Shown: positions 38,173 through 51,140 of the stretch, piece after piece | Numbering within the stretch: the first letter of the stretch is position 1 | Layout of the letters: each line of letters starts with the position of its first letter | NCBI GenBank assembly: GCA_009823395.1 | Contig: CM020510.1 | Location: 15,425,773-15,489,772 of the forward strand | Direction: 5' to 3' | Length of the DNA stretch: 64,000 nt | Source: Thamnaconus septentrionalis | Lineage: Eukaryota; Chordata; Actinopteri; Tetraodontiformes; Monacanthidae | Position numbers and translations under genes: made by a program | Notes under the pieces: model-generated | What the model was told of the DNA's origin: nothing | Databases searched by the model: none | What the model saw: only the letters and a program-made list of their open reading frames with translations

Positions 38173-38249
38173 CGCTGTGTGCCTAAAAGGGACTGAAAAC
38201 CACAAGCAGCGACTGCAACAATAAGAAACTTGCATATTTCATGAATTGT

Positions 38250-39135
38250 CCTCTCTGCATTCCAGTTCAACATTGGGAAGCAACAAAGATGGTCATGCGT
38301 GCACGACGCGGGCAGGGTGCGTGCACGCCGCCTCTTCCCTCCAGTGCCCAAATTCGCCTAATCTCAATTAACCAATCAACGTCGCACGGACGCGTGGACT
38401 CTGTTTCTGCACGTTACACGCCAGAAGTCGCTCGAGGTGGAAAGTTGCGCGTTGTTTCTTCGTCAACGCGCACTCTTTTGCCTAGAACATGACCGCGCGG
38501 CACGCGACCACGTGCGCGGCGTCTCACTCGCCGCGTGCCGCGGGGCTTTTAATTGGCTTTACCTCCGAGGATCCACATCAACACCAGCGCCGCTCGGAGT
38601 CTCGCGCTCGTTCCCATGGCGCCGCATCCACCACCGGCTTGCTTCCAAGCGGCGCGCGCGGCTTCTTCCAAAAGTTGAGCGCGCGACGCTTGATTGTCTT
38701 CAGGTGCCAATTAGCAGCGCCGCGCGCCGGCGGACACCCCCGTCCTCCTGCCGCCGTCCCGCCCAAAAGCTGCGGCTGACATGGCACCGCGTCCCCGCCG
38801 CCTCTAGCTCAGACTCAGACCAACAGCGGGAGATTAAGCGGAAGAGAGGTGGACGGTCGAAGCCGGGAGGGAAACAATTCGCCTCGTCGCCTCTTTCTGC
38901 CGCTTCTCCCCTCCTCCGTGCCGACTGACTCCACTCACTGCTGCCAGACTTGGAGTGCGCGTCGCTCCGTCCTGCGCGCGGCAGAGTGAGCCGAGCACCA
39001 CCGTGAAGTAGGAGGGGTGAGGGGGGAGGGGTGCTTATTTTACCTGCGCGTGCCCCTGCTCGGCGACGCCCCCTGGCAACGCGACATCAACTGCACCCTG
39101 CGTGTGGCCGTGCGGAACTACAGCTCCCGACGGTC
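38250..39135. promoter_or_regulatory. CpG-rich island with CTCF-like and ZNF143-like motifs
   Basis: The strongest CpG-dense block in the window, with runs such as GCGCGCGGC and CCGCGTGCCGCGGGG and no microsatellite explanation. Near its right end are GACGCCCCCTGGCAAC (39065-39080), close to the CTCF core in reverse orientation, and ACTACAGCTCCC (39117-39128), close to the ZNF143/THAP11 motif. Both are common at CpG promoters and domain boundaries. Polarity and target gene are unknown; a non-coding first exon of esam or of an unseen gene is possible. The long open frames inside are a by-product of low stop-codon density in GC-rich DNA. Confidence 0.5.
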
Positions 39136-39400
39136 TCTCCCCCTCCTCCTCCTTTCTCTTCTTCCTGAGACTTTGTGAAAACGCTCACGTTGTTGGTATT
39201 TAGTTGACAGACTCCAAAAGTGACAGCAGGTGTGCAGGTCTGTTAATGTTGAGGGAGGCACCCTGAAGGAAGCACCGCTCCGTTTTCATATCACCCTCTG
39301 TTTTGTGTCCAACTGCAGGCACGATGTTATGATAAAAAACATTGAGCACGTTTTTGTAAATTATTTCCATCCAATAAAAAACAAATAAACAAATTTAAAA

Positions 39401-40190
39401 AGGGCCGCAGTGGTTAGTACTGCCACCTCACAGCAAAAAGGTTATGGATTCGATTCCAGACTTGGCACCTTTCTGTGTGGAGTTTGCATGTTCTCCCTGT
39501 GTCTGCAGCTGTGTTTCCATTACCCCTAGAATTGCGCAATTACGCAGACCTATCGATATCGAGATGTATCACAAAAGTGTCATGGAAACACTTTTTTTTT
39601 TTCTTCACATTTACACACATGGACGTGGCATAATTGACGTGACCAGTTCACTTCAAGTGAAAATGGCGGGTTATGTTAAGACGGAGGTGGAGATGGAATA
39701 TGTTTTTTACAAGTAATCAAAGAGAAAAATATAACAACCATTCTTGACAGCAAGCAAATGTATACAACCAAAAGAAAACATAATTTTTGTAAAATCTCTC
39801 AGGACGAGATTTTATGAGAATTGTAATGGTATCTGCGCTTCAAACCATTCGATGGAAACGCCTGCAAATCGTAATTGTGCTTTGTCGAAATTTTAGAAAT
39901 ATCGCTTTTTAATTTGCGAAAAACTGGAAACGCAGCTTTTGTGGGTTCTCTGGCTTCCTCCCACAGTCGCAAAGCATGCAAGTGAGTTGAATTTGAAACT
40001 CAAAAATTGTCTGTATGTGTACGTGGTGTGTGAGTGCGAACGGTTGTTTGTCTCTATTGCCCGGCGATGAACTGGCGCCTTGTCCAGGGTGTCACCCTGC
40101 CTTCGCCCTATGACAGCTGACACAGGCTCCAGCAGACCACCGTGACCCTGAGCTCAGGAAGAAGCGGGTATTGAAAATGGATGGATGGAA
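39401..40190 (+). mobile_element. tRNA-like SINE-type repeat, copy 1, split by a MITE
   Basis: The head at 39401-39506 has TGGTTAGTACTG and GGATTCGATTCC, resembling tRNA A and B boxes, followed by the GTTTGCATGTTCTCCCTGTG block. The body resumes at 39938 (GTGGGTTCTCTGGCTTCCTC) and ends TGAAAATGGATGGATGG near 40,188. The 431-bp insertion at 39507-39937 is the MITE below. This repeat family is very abundant in teleosts. Confidence 0.8.
39507..39937. mobile_element. MITE copy 2, nested in the SINE-type repeat
   Basis: Left end AGCTGTGTTTCCATTAC and right end GGAAACGCAGCT are inverted complements; the right end has lost a few bases relative to copy 1. The interior matches copy 1 at 5.0-5.4 kb over most of its length. 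It interrupts the SINE between CTGTGTCTGC and GTGGGTTCTC, so it inserted after the SINE. Confidence 0.82.
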
Positions 40191-40199
40191 CAAATAAAA

Positions 40200-40510
40200 T
40201 ACTGCATGCGCAGCACCGTGGTACTGCAGGTCATGGGTTCAACCCCGACTCAAGCCTCGCTTTGTGTACTTTGCACGTTCTGCCTCTATCTGCGTGGGTT
40301 CTCTCCAGCGTCTCCGGCCTCCTCCCACAGTCCAGAGACACGGGCGCGAGGATAATTGGCAACTGTCAATTCTCTGCGAGTGTGAATGTGACAGCAAATG
40401 GCTGTTTGTCTCTCTGTGTCGCGACCTGTCGAGGGCGGACTCAACCTTTGGCAGCGGGGATATCGCCTCATGACCCTGAGTGCTGGATGAGCTGCGGTGG
40501 AAAGTGAATT
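40200..40510 (+). mobile_element. tRNA-like SINE-type repeat, copy 2
   Basis: Follows copy 1 within a few bases in the same orientation. Landmarks are GCAGCACCGTGGTACTGCAG at the head, GGGTTCAACCCC (B-box-like), GTGGGTTCTCTCC, CTCCTCCCACAGTCCAGAGA, GGCTGTTTGTCTCTCTGTG and CATGACCCTGAGTGCTGGAT. It is more diverged than copies 1 and 3. Confidence 0.75.
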
Positions 40511-40949
40511 CATGAATGACAATACTCCAAACTATGCGCACAATATTGGCAAACACGCAGTTGTCTCTTATATGCGAATGCTTGATTGTGAGCCGCACAT
40601 TTTGTGTTTTGAATTCTCGCTGCTGTTTGTGGGAGGCTGTTAGAAAACAACGTGAAGCGGAGGTGAAGGGTCAGATTTTCTGGCCCTGTCTGGCACCGAT
40701 GGTCCTCCGTGCCCATCGGCCTCTTTTGGTTTCCGTTGCCAGACTCTCTGCATCCCTGCCCTTTTAAAGTCTGCCTGACAAGTATTAACGGTAACCCAAT
40801 TAACACATGCATTCATTTATATTAACATTGCATGCCACGTGTTAAAGTTCTATTTTGGGCGCCTGTTTGCGCATCCCCCTCTTTCCTCCCTCTTTTCTCC
40901 AGCCACCACGGCGCAGGAGGAGCGTGCACGTGTGTTTGCGCGGTCTTTC

Positions 40950-40951
<2 letters not shown>

Positions 40952-40985
<34 letters not shown>
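40952..40985. repeat. (GT)17 microsatellite
   Basis: 34 bp of uninterrupted GT. Confidence 0.96.
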
Positions 40986-40988
<3 letters not shown>

Positions 40989-40999
40989 TGAGAGGGAAA

Positions 41000-43900
41000 G
41001 GTTGAATAGGTAAAGGCGAGCAGATAAAGGGTGGGCAAAGGCTAAAATGTCAGTGTTAATCACTTTCTTCTCCCCATTAACAACAACAACCTATCACATA
41101 AGTTCCGGTCTGATCTGTTTTCCCCCCAAAAAATGTAAACACAGTGTCAGCCACATTATGTCATTGTCTCCTGACTTGACATCTACAAGATGCTTCAGGG
41201 TTTCCCTGAAACAAAAAATAAATAAAAACAGATATTCTGGGCTAGCTGAAGGTTTATTTTTTTTTCTTTTAACATTTTACTCAGAGGTGTACTCTTCATC
41301 CAGCAAAAAGTAAATCAGTACAACACTCCATGCACTGAACCATAAGTTAATATGTTGTATTGGTTGATTGGTTCAGTTTCAGTCAGCAAGGAACTTTTGA
41401 CAAAGAAAAGTCTTGATCACATAATCTTGATGATCTGTGGACGCTCAGAGGATCTGGTTGCCAGTTAATAACTTTCGCTTATTACTGATTAGCTTTTTTT
41501 AAGCCTTTTGTTTGTGTCAGGAAACGGGTCAACGTGCCCCAGAGCAGACCACCTTGCTCGCTCTTAAATGTTTCAACTCAGCACAGAGAGATCAAACAAA
41601 ATAGCGTCACATCAAGAACATCATTTATTTGCAGCAATGTTTGCTTTGGAATGATCAAAAAAACCTGCTGCTGTCTTATTTTAGCTGTTTTGTCCTCCCC
41701 GAGGCTCTTCAGTTACAACCAGTTTACCCATTCATATAATAGCATTTCCATAAAAAAGAAAAAAACAATTGGATTGATTAATGCCAGACAAAATGGTATT
41801 CTCAATGGACAAAAACAGAGGAACACTGTTTGTAGTGCCTTTAATCAGAATGAAAAGCCAGTCAATACTACAGCATCTTCCATTTTTTTTTTCTCCAAAA
41901 TTCTGAAATGAAAAAAAGAAAAGAAAACCCCACCGGAGCAAATCTAAATTGTGCTTAGTCCCGTATAAATGTAATGTCAACTCAATGACTGTGCATTAGC
42001 TGAAGTATTGCAAAGTCTAATCCGGAGCTGAGTAAAGTGTCACAGGTTGGAGTCTCACAGGAAGTCACTGTGCAGCCGCTTATGACGGAGAACAGGAGCT
42101 GCGGTGGGAGCTCGCATTGTAATGCAAGTAGGAAGTCCTGGCCACGGCCCACAATAAATGGACTGCCAGGTGAAATATTAATGCGGGGCGGGGTTGATGT
42201 CTTGTATTTTTAATGTTATTTAATGGATTTATTACACGATATTAAGCCAACGTGTTTTCTAAAGGGCTTTGCACTTGAGGTTTGCAATCAAATAGTCGGT
42301 GAAGCGGTCGCAGTTCTGTCAGAAAAAAAGGAGGAGAATTAAAAGTGTGCTCTTTTATTTATACATACTTGAACAGCTCTAATGTCTGACAGGCATGAAT
42401 TCCTCCTGACTTATTCATGTTATAGCGTGGAAACCTTCTGTCCGCTGTCCTCTCCCATTTTTTATGGCCAGGTAATGGCTTTTCCCCACTACAAACACGA
42501 GTTGGTGTAACAAGTATAGAAGGTGTACTTGACTTTTAATATGCCAGTGAATGCTGATAAAAACAGTGGTTTGGAATCAATAAAATAACACCTGGTGTTT
42601 CTCAAATGAGAGCACTGGAGAGCAGAGTTGACTAACAGCGTTTGGAAATGTTATTTATGTTAGTTTGGATTGATGGAATAATGAAAAAAAGAAAATCTTT
42701 AATGGAGGAATCTGTGTTGGTGGATGTTTCCAGATGGTCTCATTGAGCTTTGCAAAAACAAACAAACAAACAAACAAAAACAAGAAATTTAATACTGTTT
42801 ATGAATGTTGTCGTACTAGATTTCCATTTTCTACATTTCTACATTTCTACATTTCTACATTTTTCTACATTTCAGCGTTGAGAGTATCAATGCGGATGGA
42901 GGAGTCCATGTGTGTTGTCATGTCAAAGATATTAGGCTTTGTCGATTTGCTTTTGTCTTCTGACTGTGCTTTATGTTGAAATCCACTTTCCTCCTGCATC
43001 AGATAACTTGCTCCTTCCTCTTGTGTGTTTCCCGCCTGTTTGATTGTCAGACACTGCCCTAATTGTTTTCAGCTGCTCCCCTTGTATATGCAGCCGTGTT
43101 CCCCTTTTATTTCCTTGTTGGAGAAATATCCTCTGCTGTGTGGCAAGTTCATCTGAGAAGATTTGTTATTTTGGCACTTTGGCTAGTATTTTTTTGTTTT
43201 GTTCTGTCTTGTAGTTGTCCTCTGTTTTTTTAGTTCCTGTGGGTCATAGCTTAGCCAAAATACTAAACAAACTGGTGGCATTCAGTTGATGTTTCACTGA
43301 ATTCAAGGAAAATACTTGAAGTCACCTTTCCTGATTTCATGAGAACTTTACATGGTTAGCTACCAACAAGACTCTGGATAAGGATAAAAGCAGATAGTCT
43401 AGTGGTGAAAAATGATCCCATATTTAACTAAGAGATTCATGAAGTCAACTCTTCTTCAATTGTGCATAGATGTGCAGTCTGCCTACTCCCCCAAGAAGAC
43501 GTCAATTGGTATTGGTATTGGCTTTGAAACAATGATCTGTGATGAAGATTGAAGCACTTACCCAATGACCACATATAGTGGTTGACAAGCCATGAATTGA
43601 AGAGTTGTTATGAAACCCAAGAGGAGAAAACAATTATTGCATGTTCAGTCTGCTCAACACTGATGCAAGATGAAAAGACTTGTTGTTGCACAAAAAAGTC
43701 TACAATGAAATCTGGAGTGTCCATCTAAAAGATGAGAACAGCTTCATCATGTATATCATATATAAAATTATTAAATATGAAATTGCATTTAAAAGTGGAT
43801 GAAAATAAATAATTGTGTTCAATGAATAACCTGATAGATACCAAATCCCCGCCCTCTTGAAAGTGGAGGCAATGCCAGACTGAGTGAGTACAGCCCAATA

Positions 43901-45340
43901 TTAACCAAAATGTGTGTGACAATTTAAGGAGAGCACTTCAATTCCGTAGCAAAGGAATAGCCGAAAGGAGAGAGTCGGTTACCTTGATAGAATGAATAAA
44001 TCTCCGAGGGAAGAGGCTGGACCGCTCACCATTCACCTTCTTCAATAGAGTGCGGCGACACCTCTGTAATTACAGCTGTTTCTGTCCTCTGAGTCAGAGC
44101 GGGAAGGCAAAGGTCGACCTTCCCCTCGATGGCTTTTTCAATAAGTCACTGTTGAGGTCTAAAATTAAACAAAACAACTCAATCCGGACTATAAAAAGGC
44201 CACAACTGCATGCCAGCTGCACCTGAACAAACTTCCTGTTGCATCCTACGAAAAAAAAAAAATCCCTTGTCAAATATCACTCATCCAGGATGGTGACTTC
44301 GAAATGGGCTTCAAGGCAAGAGGTCGTTATTACCTACAGCTGCTGAGTCGTGAAGCTCAGCTCCAAATCGCACCCCTTTATCGCTTTTCTTTGGGTATGA
44401 GCTACACCTGCTGATATGAACACACTGTTGTGCAGTGTTACACACATTATGCATGCAACTGGGGCAGGCTACTTCATCATGACACGCGTGCCTTGAACTT
44501 TTACCCCTTTGCGTATAAATCAGCCGCATCCTGCGTGTTAAATAGAGCTACAAGTAAATCACGAAAATGCCTCGTGTACATGTCATCTGAAATTGATTCT
44601 GCTCAAGTCAGGAGTCAATGGGCTGTTATTTCCCTGTGCTCTGTTTCAACTGCTGAGTGGCTCTGAGACATGAAGCAAACTATCCTGGTTGCAATATGTG
44701 CCGTGGGAGCAAACCGTCAATGACACTGTTCCTGGTGGATTTTCTAAATTTGAGAAATCGTGGGAAATAAATATTGAAATCTTCTGAATTTTCCTTTTCC
44801 TGTTTATTTACCATTACCAAAAATTATCTCAGAGTCCATCTTTCTTTGTAATAAATGTATGGCGCTTGTAGTCAGAAACTCTATTTGAGCAAGTGAGAGA
44901 AACATGTAACTAAATCCACTCTACTTCCAGGTCCTCAAAAACTATTTCTGTTCTGTGAACTCCGCATATTCTAGTAGGTCTGGTACAATAAGTGACATCT
45001 GCTGAAGACATTGCTGACCATTCTTTCTGATTTGGGAAGCGCTATTTGAGAAACAGAAACGTTAGGCTGACGCTATCTAATCGCCACTGAGGAAAAGTGT
45101 CTCTGTCTGCAGTTATCTATTTGAAGGGAGACACTCTCCCTGAATAGCTCCATTGTTAAAGTTAGCGGATGTGCTGTTATCTGCCAGATAGTGAACGCCA
45201 AGCAAAACCGTTTAGCCTTGGTTGGCCTTGATAGCAGGACTGAACGTCTTCGTATTGACAATTTTTTTTTGTCCCAAGTTATCTCGCCTTATCTGACAAC
45301 CACCACGAGTTCACGTCTGTTGGGTTGGTTGTGCCATCTA
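41000..45340. other. Gene-poor AT-rich stretch
   Basis: No exon recognised. Contains a CAAA-type repeat near 42,757-42,780 and a tandem CTACATTT run at 42,830-42,873. Confidence 0.55.
42830..42873. repeat. Tandem (CTACATTT)n, about five units
   Basis: Four 8-bp CTACATTT-type units plus one 10-bp variant with two extra T. Confidence 0.85.
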
Positions 45341-45349
45341 GTGGACTTA

Positions 45350-45690
45350 ATGGGGTAGTGCAATATTGGTGAATTGCTTTGCTCTGCCGCCTCACAGTAA
45401 GAAGGTCATAAGTTCGATTCAGGGGCCGGGACCTTTCTGGCTGGGTTCTCTCCGGGTTCTCCGAACTTCCTCCCACAGTCCAAAAACATGCTTGTAGGGT
45501 GATTTGGAAACTCTAAATTGTCCTGAGGTGTGTGTGTCAGAGTGAATGGTTGTTTGTCTCTATGTGACCCTGCAATGAACTGGCAACTTGTCCAGGGTGT
45601 CACCCTGCCTTATGACAGCTGGAATAGGCCCCTGCAGACCCCCGTGACACCAAGGTCAAGAAGAAGCGTGTAATGAAAATGGATGTATCG
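45350..45690 (+). mobile_element. tRNA-like SINE-type repeat, copy 3
   Basis: GCCGCCTCACAGTAAGAAGG, AAGTTCGATTC (B-box-like), CTGGGTTCTCTCCGGGTTCT, CTTCCTCCCACAGTCCAAAA, GGTTGTTTGTCTCTATGTGA and TGAAAATGGATG occur in the order expected for the family. The head has lost its first part. Confidence 0.8.
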
Positions 45691-45699
45691 TTCAGCTTT

Positions 45700-48600
45700 C
45701 AAAATGAGCAACAACATTTTTTTTGGGTCAAATTTGAGATTAAGGATATAATCCCAAATTTTAAATTACTTTTCTTGACTTCTACAAAGAATCAAACAAA
45801 AACAGTCTAGTCTACAGGTTCCTCTTCATTCATTGAATATTGACACTGACAATAATAAAATGCTAGCTTAAGACCAGGGACCGCAGAGATAGCAAAAAAC
45901 AGTGACTTTTTTTTGGAGAATGGACCTAACAAATGCTTGTCGTCATCCTCCAGCTATTTAAAGACATTGTTAAATCTTTTGACAACTTTTTAAGAATAAG
46001 AAGTAACTTGATGTTGCGTGAGGAGTGGAAAAAGTTTAAACAACGACAGAGCTCGCTGGAGCTGAACAGAGGCAGGAAGGACACAAATATAATGCGACAA
46101 TGCGACAAACAGCCACTCATAGCAGGGATTACATTAGAGATCAAAAAGGGAACGAAAAATCAATGCAGTTGCTTGTAAATGATGAAGACTGGGAAGAGGT
46201 GGTCGAACAGGCTCTGTAGATGTCATATTTTATTATATCGTGTCATGACTGATTTGCTCTATGTTTTAGCAATTGTAGAGAAGCGTTTTTTACGAGTGTT
46301 TCACCTCAATAACTGCAATATAGTGATTTTTTTTGAGTGTCGCTTTGCACACTCAAAAAAAAATTGTTGCTGCTGATCGTGCAACAAAAGTATTTTAGAT
46401 TCATTCTCCACTCTGTTTTCTGGCCTACATTGTGCTTTGAGAAATGGAAGCTCTTACAGAACTCTTGCTGTAAAATCAGAGTTATTAGTCTTCTGTGGAC
46501 AGTAACTGCTTCCTGCCTACATTTCCATTAAAAATTCAGTGGCACAATGAGGAGCTCGCCTTCTTCAGCCGGGACACCGAGGAGAGGCGGCATCGTCAGC
46601 GTGGAGACAGTCGAGCTGGTGAATAATCTGCTATGTTTTAGGTGATATATATTGCTACATTCATCACCCTTCAATCAGTTAGTGAGGAGATTAGATTCGG
46701 AGCAGTGTTAGAAATATGAAGGTGACCCTGTCTGAGCATGAGATGTGCATTTTTATTTATTTTTTTAAATTTTGATATGTGCAGCCCAGCAACAGAAGCT
46801 GAACGACCCTTTGTGATGTGCAATCTGCATTTTTACACGATGTCCTATCAGAAATTCAATCATCATCGGCTGCTCTGAGTCACCCATCAGCTTTCAAATC
46901 TGCACCGCCTGTGTCCCGTCTCTCCCCGAAGAATAAAACAGTTGCGATTCCGATTCTCTCCTTATTACCAAGTTGTCTCATGCTAACATTGCATCTGTTT
47001 CACACAGCCCCCGCGAAGCCGTTCACTTGTTTGGTGGCCAAGCATGTCGGAGGGTCTGAAACCGAGCGAGTTGTCTGAGTGAGGGATTTTACTTTCAAAC
47101 CTCTTAACCCAGATATCTGCGAGAACACACTCCTCCCCTGCACACAGCAGCGGGCACGGAGGCACAACAACACAAACAAGCATGAAAGGATGTTGAAAAC
47201 ACGGAGGATCACAGCTGAGTCTCGCCAGATGTCTTTGTGTTTGTCAGATGAGACTCCATCCTTGTGTGTGTTTTTTTAAGAGCAGGGTGAAAAAGGCTCT
47301 GTCATTCTGGCTCTCATTCAGAAGGAATGTGACAACACACTTGGGTCGCATAAGTGAAAAAATGTAATTCATGTCTACAGAATTGTATTTATTGCTTTCA
47401 GCAGCCTGGATAATATGGACAAAATAAACCCTTGTACTTCTATTTCTGCATTTATTTATTTATTTTTTAATTTTGGCACTCCTGTGATTCCAAAGATAAT
47501 ACACATGGGCAACAAAAGGTAAAGCAGCACAAAAGATGACACATTTAACTCTGCACGTCTGATGTTCTTCCACAGAAACAACAAAGAAGCAAACACACAC
47601 ACGCACACACACATACACACACACAAACTAAATGTTTTCTGTAGCTCTGAAAGCTATTATATGATATTGATTTTGAACTATAAAGTCTCCCGTATGTGAA
47701 AATCAAACATTTAAGGCACCTGCAACAACAAGGAAGAAAAGCAACCATCAACACAACTGCTTTAATTTTAATATTTAACAAACATGTTTAAGCAAGCAAC
47801 TGAAGCTGGGACAAGAGCTTTTTGACGCCTGCGCCTTCGTGCTGTATTCAGTCAGCTTTATGGATGCTGTGGTTTATTCAGTACAGTACTAACTTTGTGC
47901 AGGGCAGTACAGTGTCAAGGACATAAGAATACTTTCTATGTGTGTATTTTGTAATTCAGATTTGATAATGACTTTGATAATGACTGCACTTATTTGATCT
48001 ATAAAGGACTGTTTCAAAAAACTATTTTGAATCTGACTCTACTTGTACTACTGAAAAAGGTATTGTCTTGCTAACCTGCCATCATACGAAGACTGTTAAA
48101 CTTCTAAATTCCAGTCTAATAAATACAAAGAACTATAAACATTTACATTTGATGAAATCGGCAGGCATAATTCTTGAAGTCATCAGTTTTCAAACATTTC
48201 TTCTCGACTGGACCAGTGATGGAGAATGTCTTGCTGAACATTGCCATCTATTTCCTCCATGTCAGATTCATTTTGTTCTCATTTGTTGAGCCGCCGTCTC
48301 TCTCATTTCCACACCAGCCTCAGCACACAGTCACTGTTATACGGTTTACATCACTGTGGACTCGTCTGATATCAATGTGTTGATGTTGGTCTTGGTGATG
48401 TCAAGCAAAGAAGTTATTAACAATTGTCAAATACATTGTTTTGAAAATGTAACAGGACAAGCGGGAATTTCTGCTGAAATATGTATGAAAGTGCACAGTT
48501 ACATTGTGATGTTACAAAGGTCAGCTTGCTCTTACAGCAGGTCTTTTTTTAAATTGTCCACCCATCAGCAGCCATTACATTTTTGTCAATAACTAAAGTT

Positions 48601-49470
48601 GGAATTGTTCTGTGAAATGCTTGGTTGAAAATAAAGAAAAGCGAGCTATAAATAGCCATTATGTGGGGATTATTGTAAGTTTTAAATGTGTATTTTGTAT
48701 ACTTTTGAATACTGTTTTCAATATTATGTTGGATGCCAACAGAGTTTTATTTAATTTATTTTTAACCACGGATCTAATATGTCAATAGATGGAGGGAGTG
48801 TGATGGGAAGAATGAGTTATGAAATCCTACCAATAGAAGTCACTAGTGAGCCTCAGAGATCCGCAGCCGAGTCGTCCGTGAGCCTGGCTCACACTTCTTT
48901 CCTTTTGCGTCAACGCTATGTTTCAAATGCAAATGTTGTGTTTCGTGCGATAAAGAATAAAACAAAACATACAATCTAAATTTAGGGATTTATGCAGTGT
49001 TGAGAAATGCACTGTGCTTCAGCTCAGCTACAGATGTTTATGGAGAAACAATTATTTTCCCTCATCAAAGCGGCGCAGAAGAGAGGCGTCCTGTCAGGCC
49101 TCTGCAACTATAACTGTAATGATGCAGGCCACATCAATGGGCTCCTATGAAGGCACCCTAATATGGAGGTTTGGATTGTTTTTTTTTGATGGTGAGATCT
49201 TGTCATGTGTGAGTTTTCTCATCAAAGTGTTTCACAAGCTCACCATACATTTCCATTATTGCCGCAGGCGACACAGTCAATTTTCTTCTGGAAGTCCCCA
49301 AGCAACGCTCTGCTTTGACCAGCGACCAACGCGGGACACTGATGCTGGTCCTGAATCACTGAACACACACACATGATATGAAGGATTCCAAAAACGACAC
49401 ATCAATGAAAATGCAGATGTTTTTGTTTTTCCTTAAAATATTCAAATAATATTCCAGGGCTGTTTAGCAC
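45700..49470. other. Gene-poor AT-rich stretch
   Basis: No exon recognised on either strand. Short CA tracts occur near 47,590-47,630, and homopolymer and TTTATTTATT runs near 47,450. Confidence 0.55.
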
Positions 49471-49620
49471 GGTTGCTACTCAGCATAAAGGGGTGAAATC
49501 CCGGTGCCTGACGCAACTGGGGCTTTATTCCCGCTTGCATCAGGCAGAAATATGTGTGACAATTCAGCGTGGTTATCTGTCCCTGCGTGTGTCAGCTCCT
49601 GATAAATGGGCAAATTGAGT
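49462..49620 (+). mobile_element. Very degenerate SINE-type repeat (tentative)
   Basis: TTTAGCACGGTTGCTACTCA, then GAAATCCCGG, then CGTGTGTCAGCTCC and GCAAATTG, fall in an order loosely like other fish tRNA-like SINEs. Too diverged to be sure. Confidence 0.3.
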
Positions 49621-50803
49621 GAGGTGCACCCCTCCGCCAGTCAAAAGACGACGAGGATGAAATAGATTGATAGATTCTAACCCCACTGTTAGCCTGCGTG
49701 CAGGATAAGTGTGGATGGGCAGAGATGTTTCGCATTAAAAAAAAAATGGATTAGTGTTGAGCATTAGCCGGGATGCTCAGACATCAGACGTGAATCACCT
49801 TGCGCAACATGCAACCAACCCTCCCGCTTGTGAAAAAAAGAATCCGCTCCTAGCCGAGCACTCCCAAAAGGAGGAAAAACACTCTCCACCAAAATGCAGC
49901 TCTGCTGGAAATAATCACCCCCTTTCGCTCTCTCTCCACAACTGTCTCGAGACCACAAACTCGGGCTGGCCTGAAAACTATCTGCCGAGTGGAAGTGCGC
50001 TGCAGAGTTTATCACAAGAGCGGTGTACTGTAAGCAGCCTCTCGCAGGCTCATTATACGTGGTTATCAGATGCAGCGGGAGCGAGGCCCCCTCCAGGACT
50101 CTTCCAGCTATGTGCACAGCTCAGTCGGATGAGCTCGGAGACAATGTGACATCGCCATTTAAGAGCGTGACAAAAGAGGGGCCGTGTTGCTATTTATTGC
50201 CGCTCAATGTAAGAAAAAAAATAATCTGAAATTCTAGAGTGAAAAATATTACGCTTTTTCTGTCCAAAGTGCTGTGGCTGCTTACCTTTCGCTTTTCCGG
50301 TGGTCTGGCAGTAAATGGCTTAACACCCCGCCGGCCCCTGTGCTCCTGTGACGGCCAGCCTATAAATAAAGTCCGGATCCCTGCAGGCTATATGAAGGTC
50401 CTTTGCACTTGCCAAACGACACACATGCTTGCACATACTGACACCACAGGGAAACAAAAGCTCTGCTCCTCTGATACGCGAATCTGCTGACATGGTGTCG
50501 CGGCAGGTCAACAGGACCATGTTAAGTGATGCAACGAGGGTGGCATTGTGCTTCCAGCCGTATTATCAGTACCTTTACATATACATATGTATGTATATGT
50601 GTGTGTGTGTCGATATACAGGTATCTTTTTCCTGCTGTGAAGGTAGCAATAGGGAGTTTGTCATAATGGGGCTGAGCCAGCCGGTGATCACAGACACGTA
50701 AGGTCAGAGCCGCAGGGCAAGAGGCCGGCAGCTGAATCTCACATTCTTCGCCGCAGTCAGACAGACTGCCACATCCCACCATCTGCACAGATCTGCACTG
50801 TCA

Positions 50804-50804
<1 letters not shown>

Positions 50805-50834
<30 letters not shown>
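50805..50834. repeat. (CA)15 microsatellite
   Basis: 30 bp of uninterrupted CA. Confidence 0.95.
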
Positions 50835-50837
<3 letters not shown>

Positions 50838-51078
50838 ACACGCGCACAGTAATCTACCTGCAGCAAGATGAATTTTACATCAAGGGCGGAGAGAACAAAT
50901 ACATAAATAAGCTGAATTGTTTCCAAGTGACAGAGCATTAGTGGGCCATTGCACACCTGGTATTAAAATGCATTTTCGCCGTCAGGTCCAGTTTCCACAC
51001 ACTGATGCGCCACACTTGGTGTTAACGAGTGTCTGGTGTCAATAATGAGATCTGATTTCAAATCAGGCTAAACTGCGC

Positions 51079-51081
<3 letters not shown>

Positions 51082-51140
<59 letters not shown>
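51082..51140. repeat. (ATC)n, about 20 units
   Basis: 59 bp of uninterrupted ATC/CAT repeat. Confidence 0.95.

Larger units (their letters stand above)
35650..38240. other. Gene-poor stretch
   Basis: No exon recognised. Contains the (AC)22 microsatellite at 37,417 and a (CAG)n run at 38,152-38,172. Confidence 0.55.

Noticed and set aside
38437..38928. 163-codon plus-strand open frame in GC-rich DNA
   Set aside because: Low stop frequency in a CpG island explains it; composition is Arg/Ser/Pro-rich without a domain.
40181..40598. 108- and 119-codon open frames
   Set aside because: They lie across a SINE-type repeat copy.
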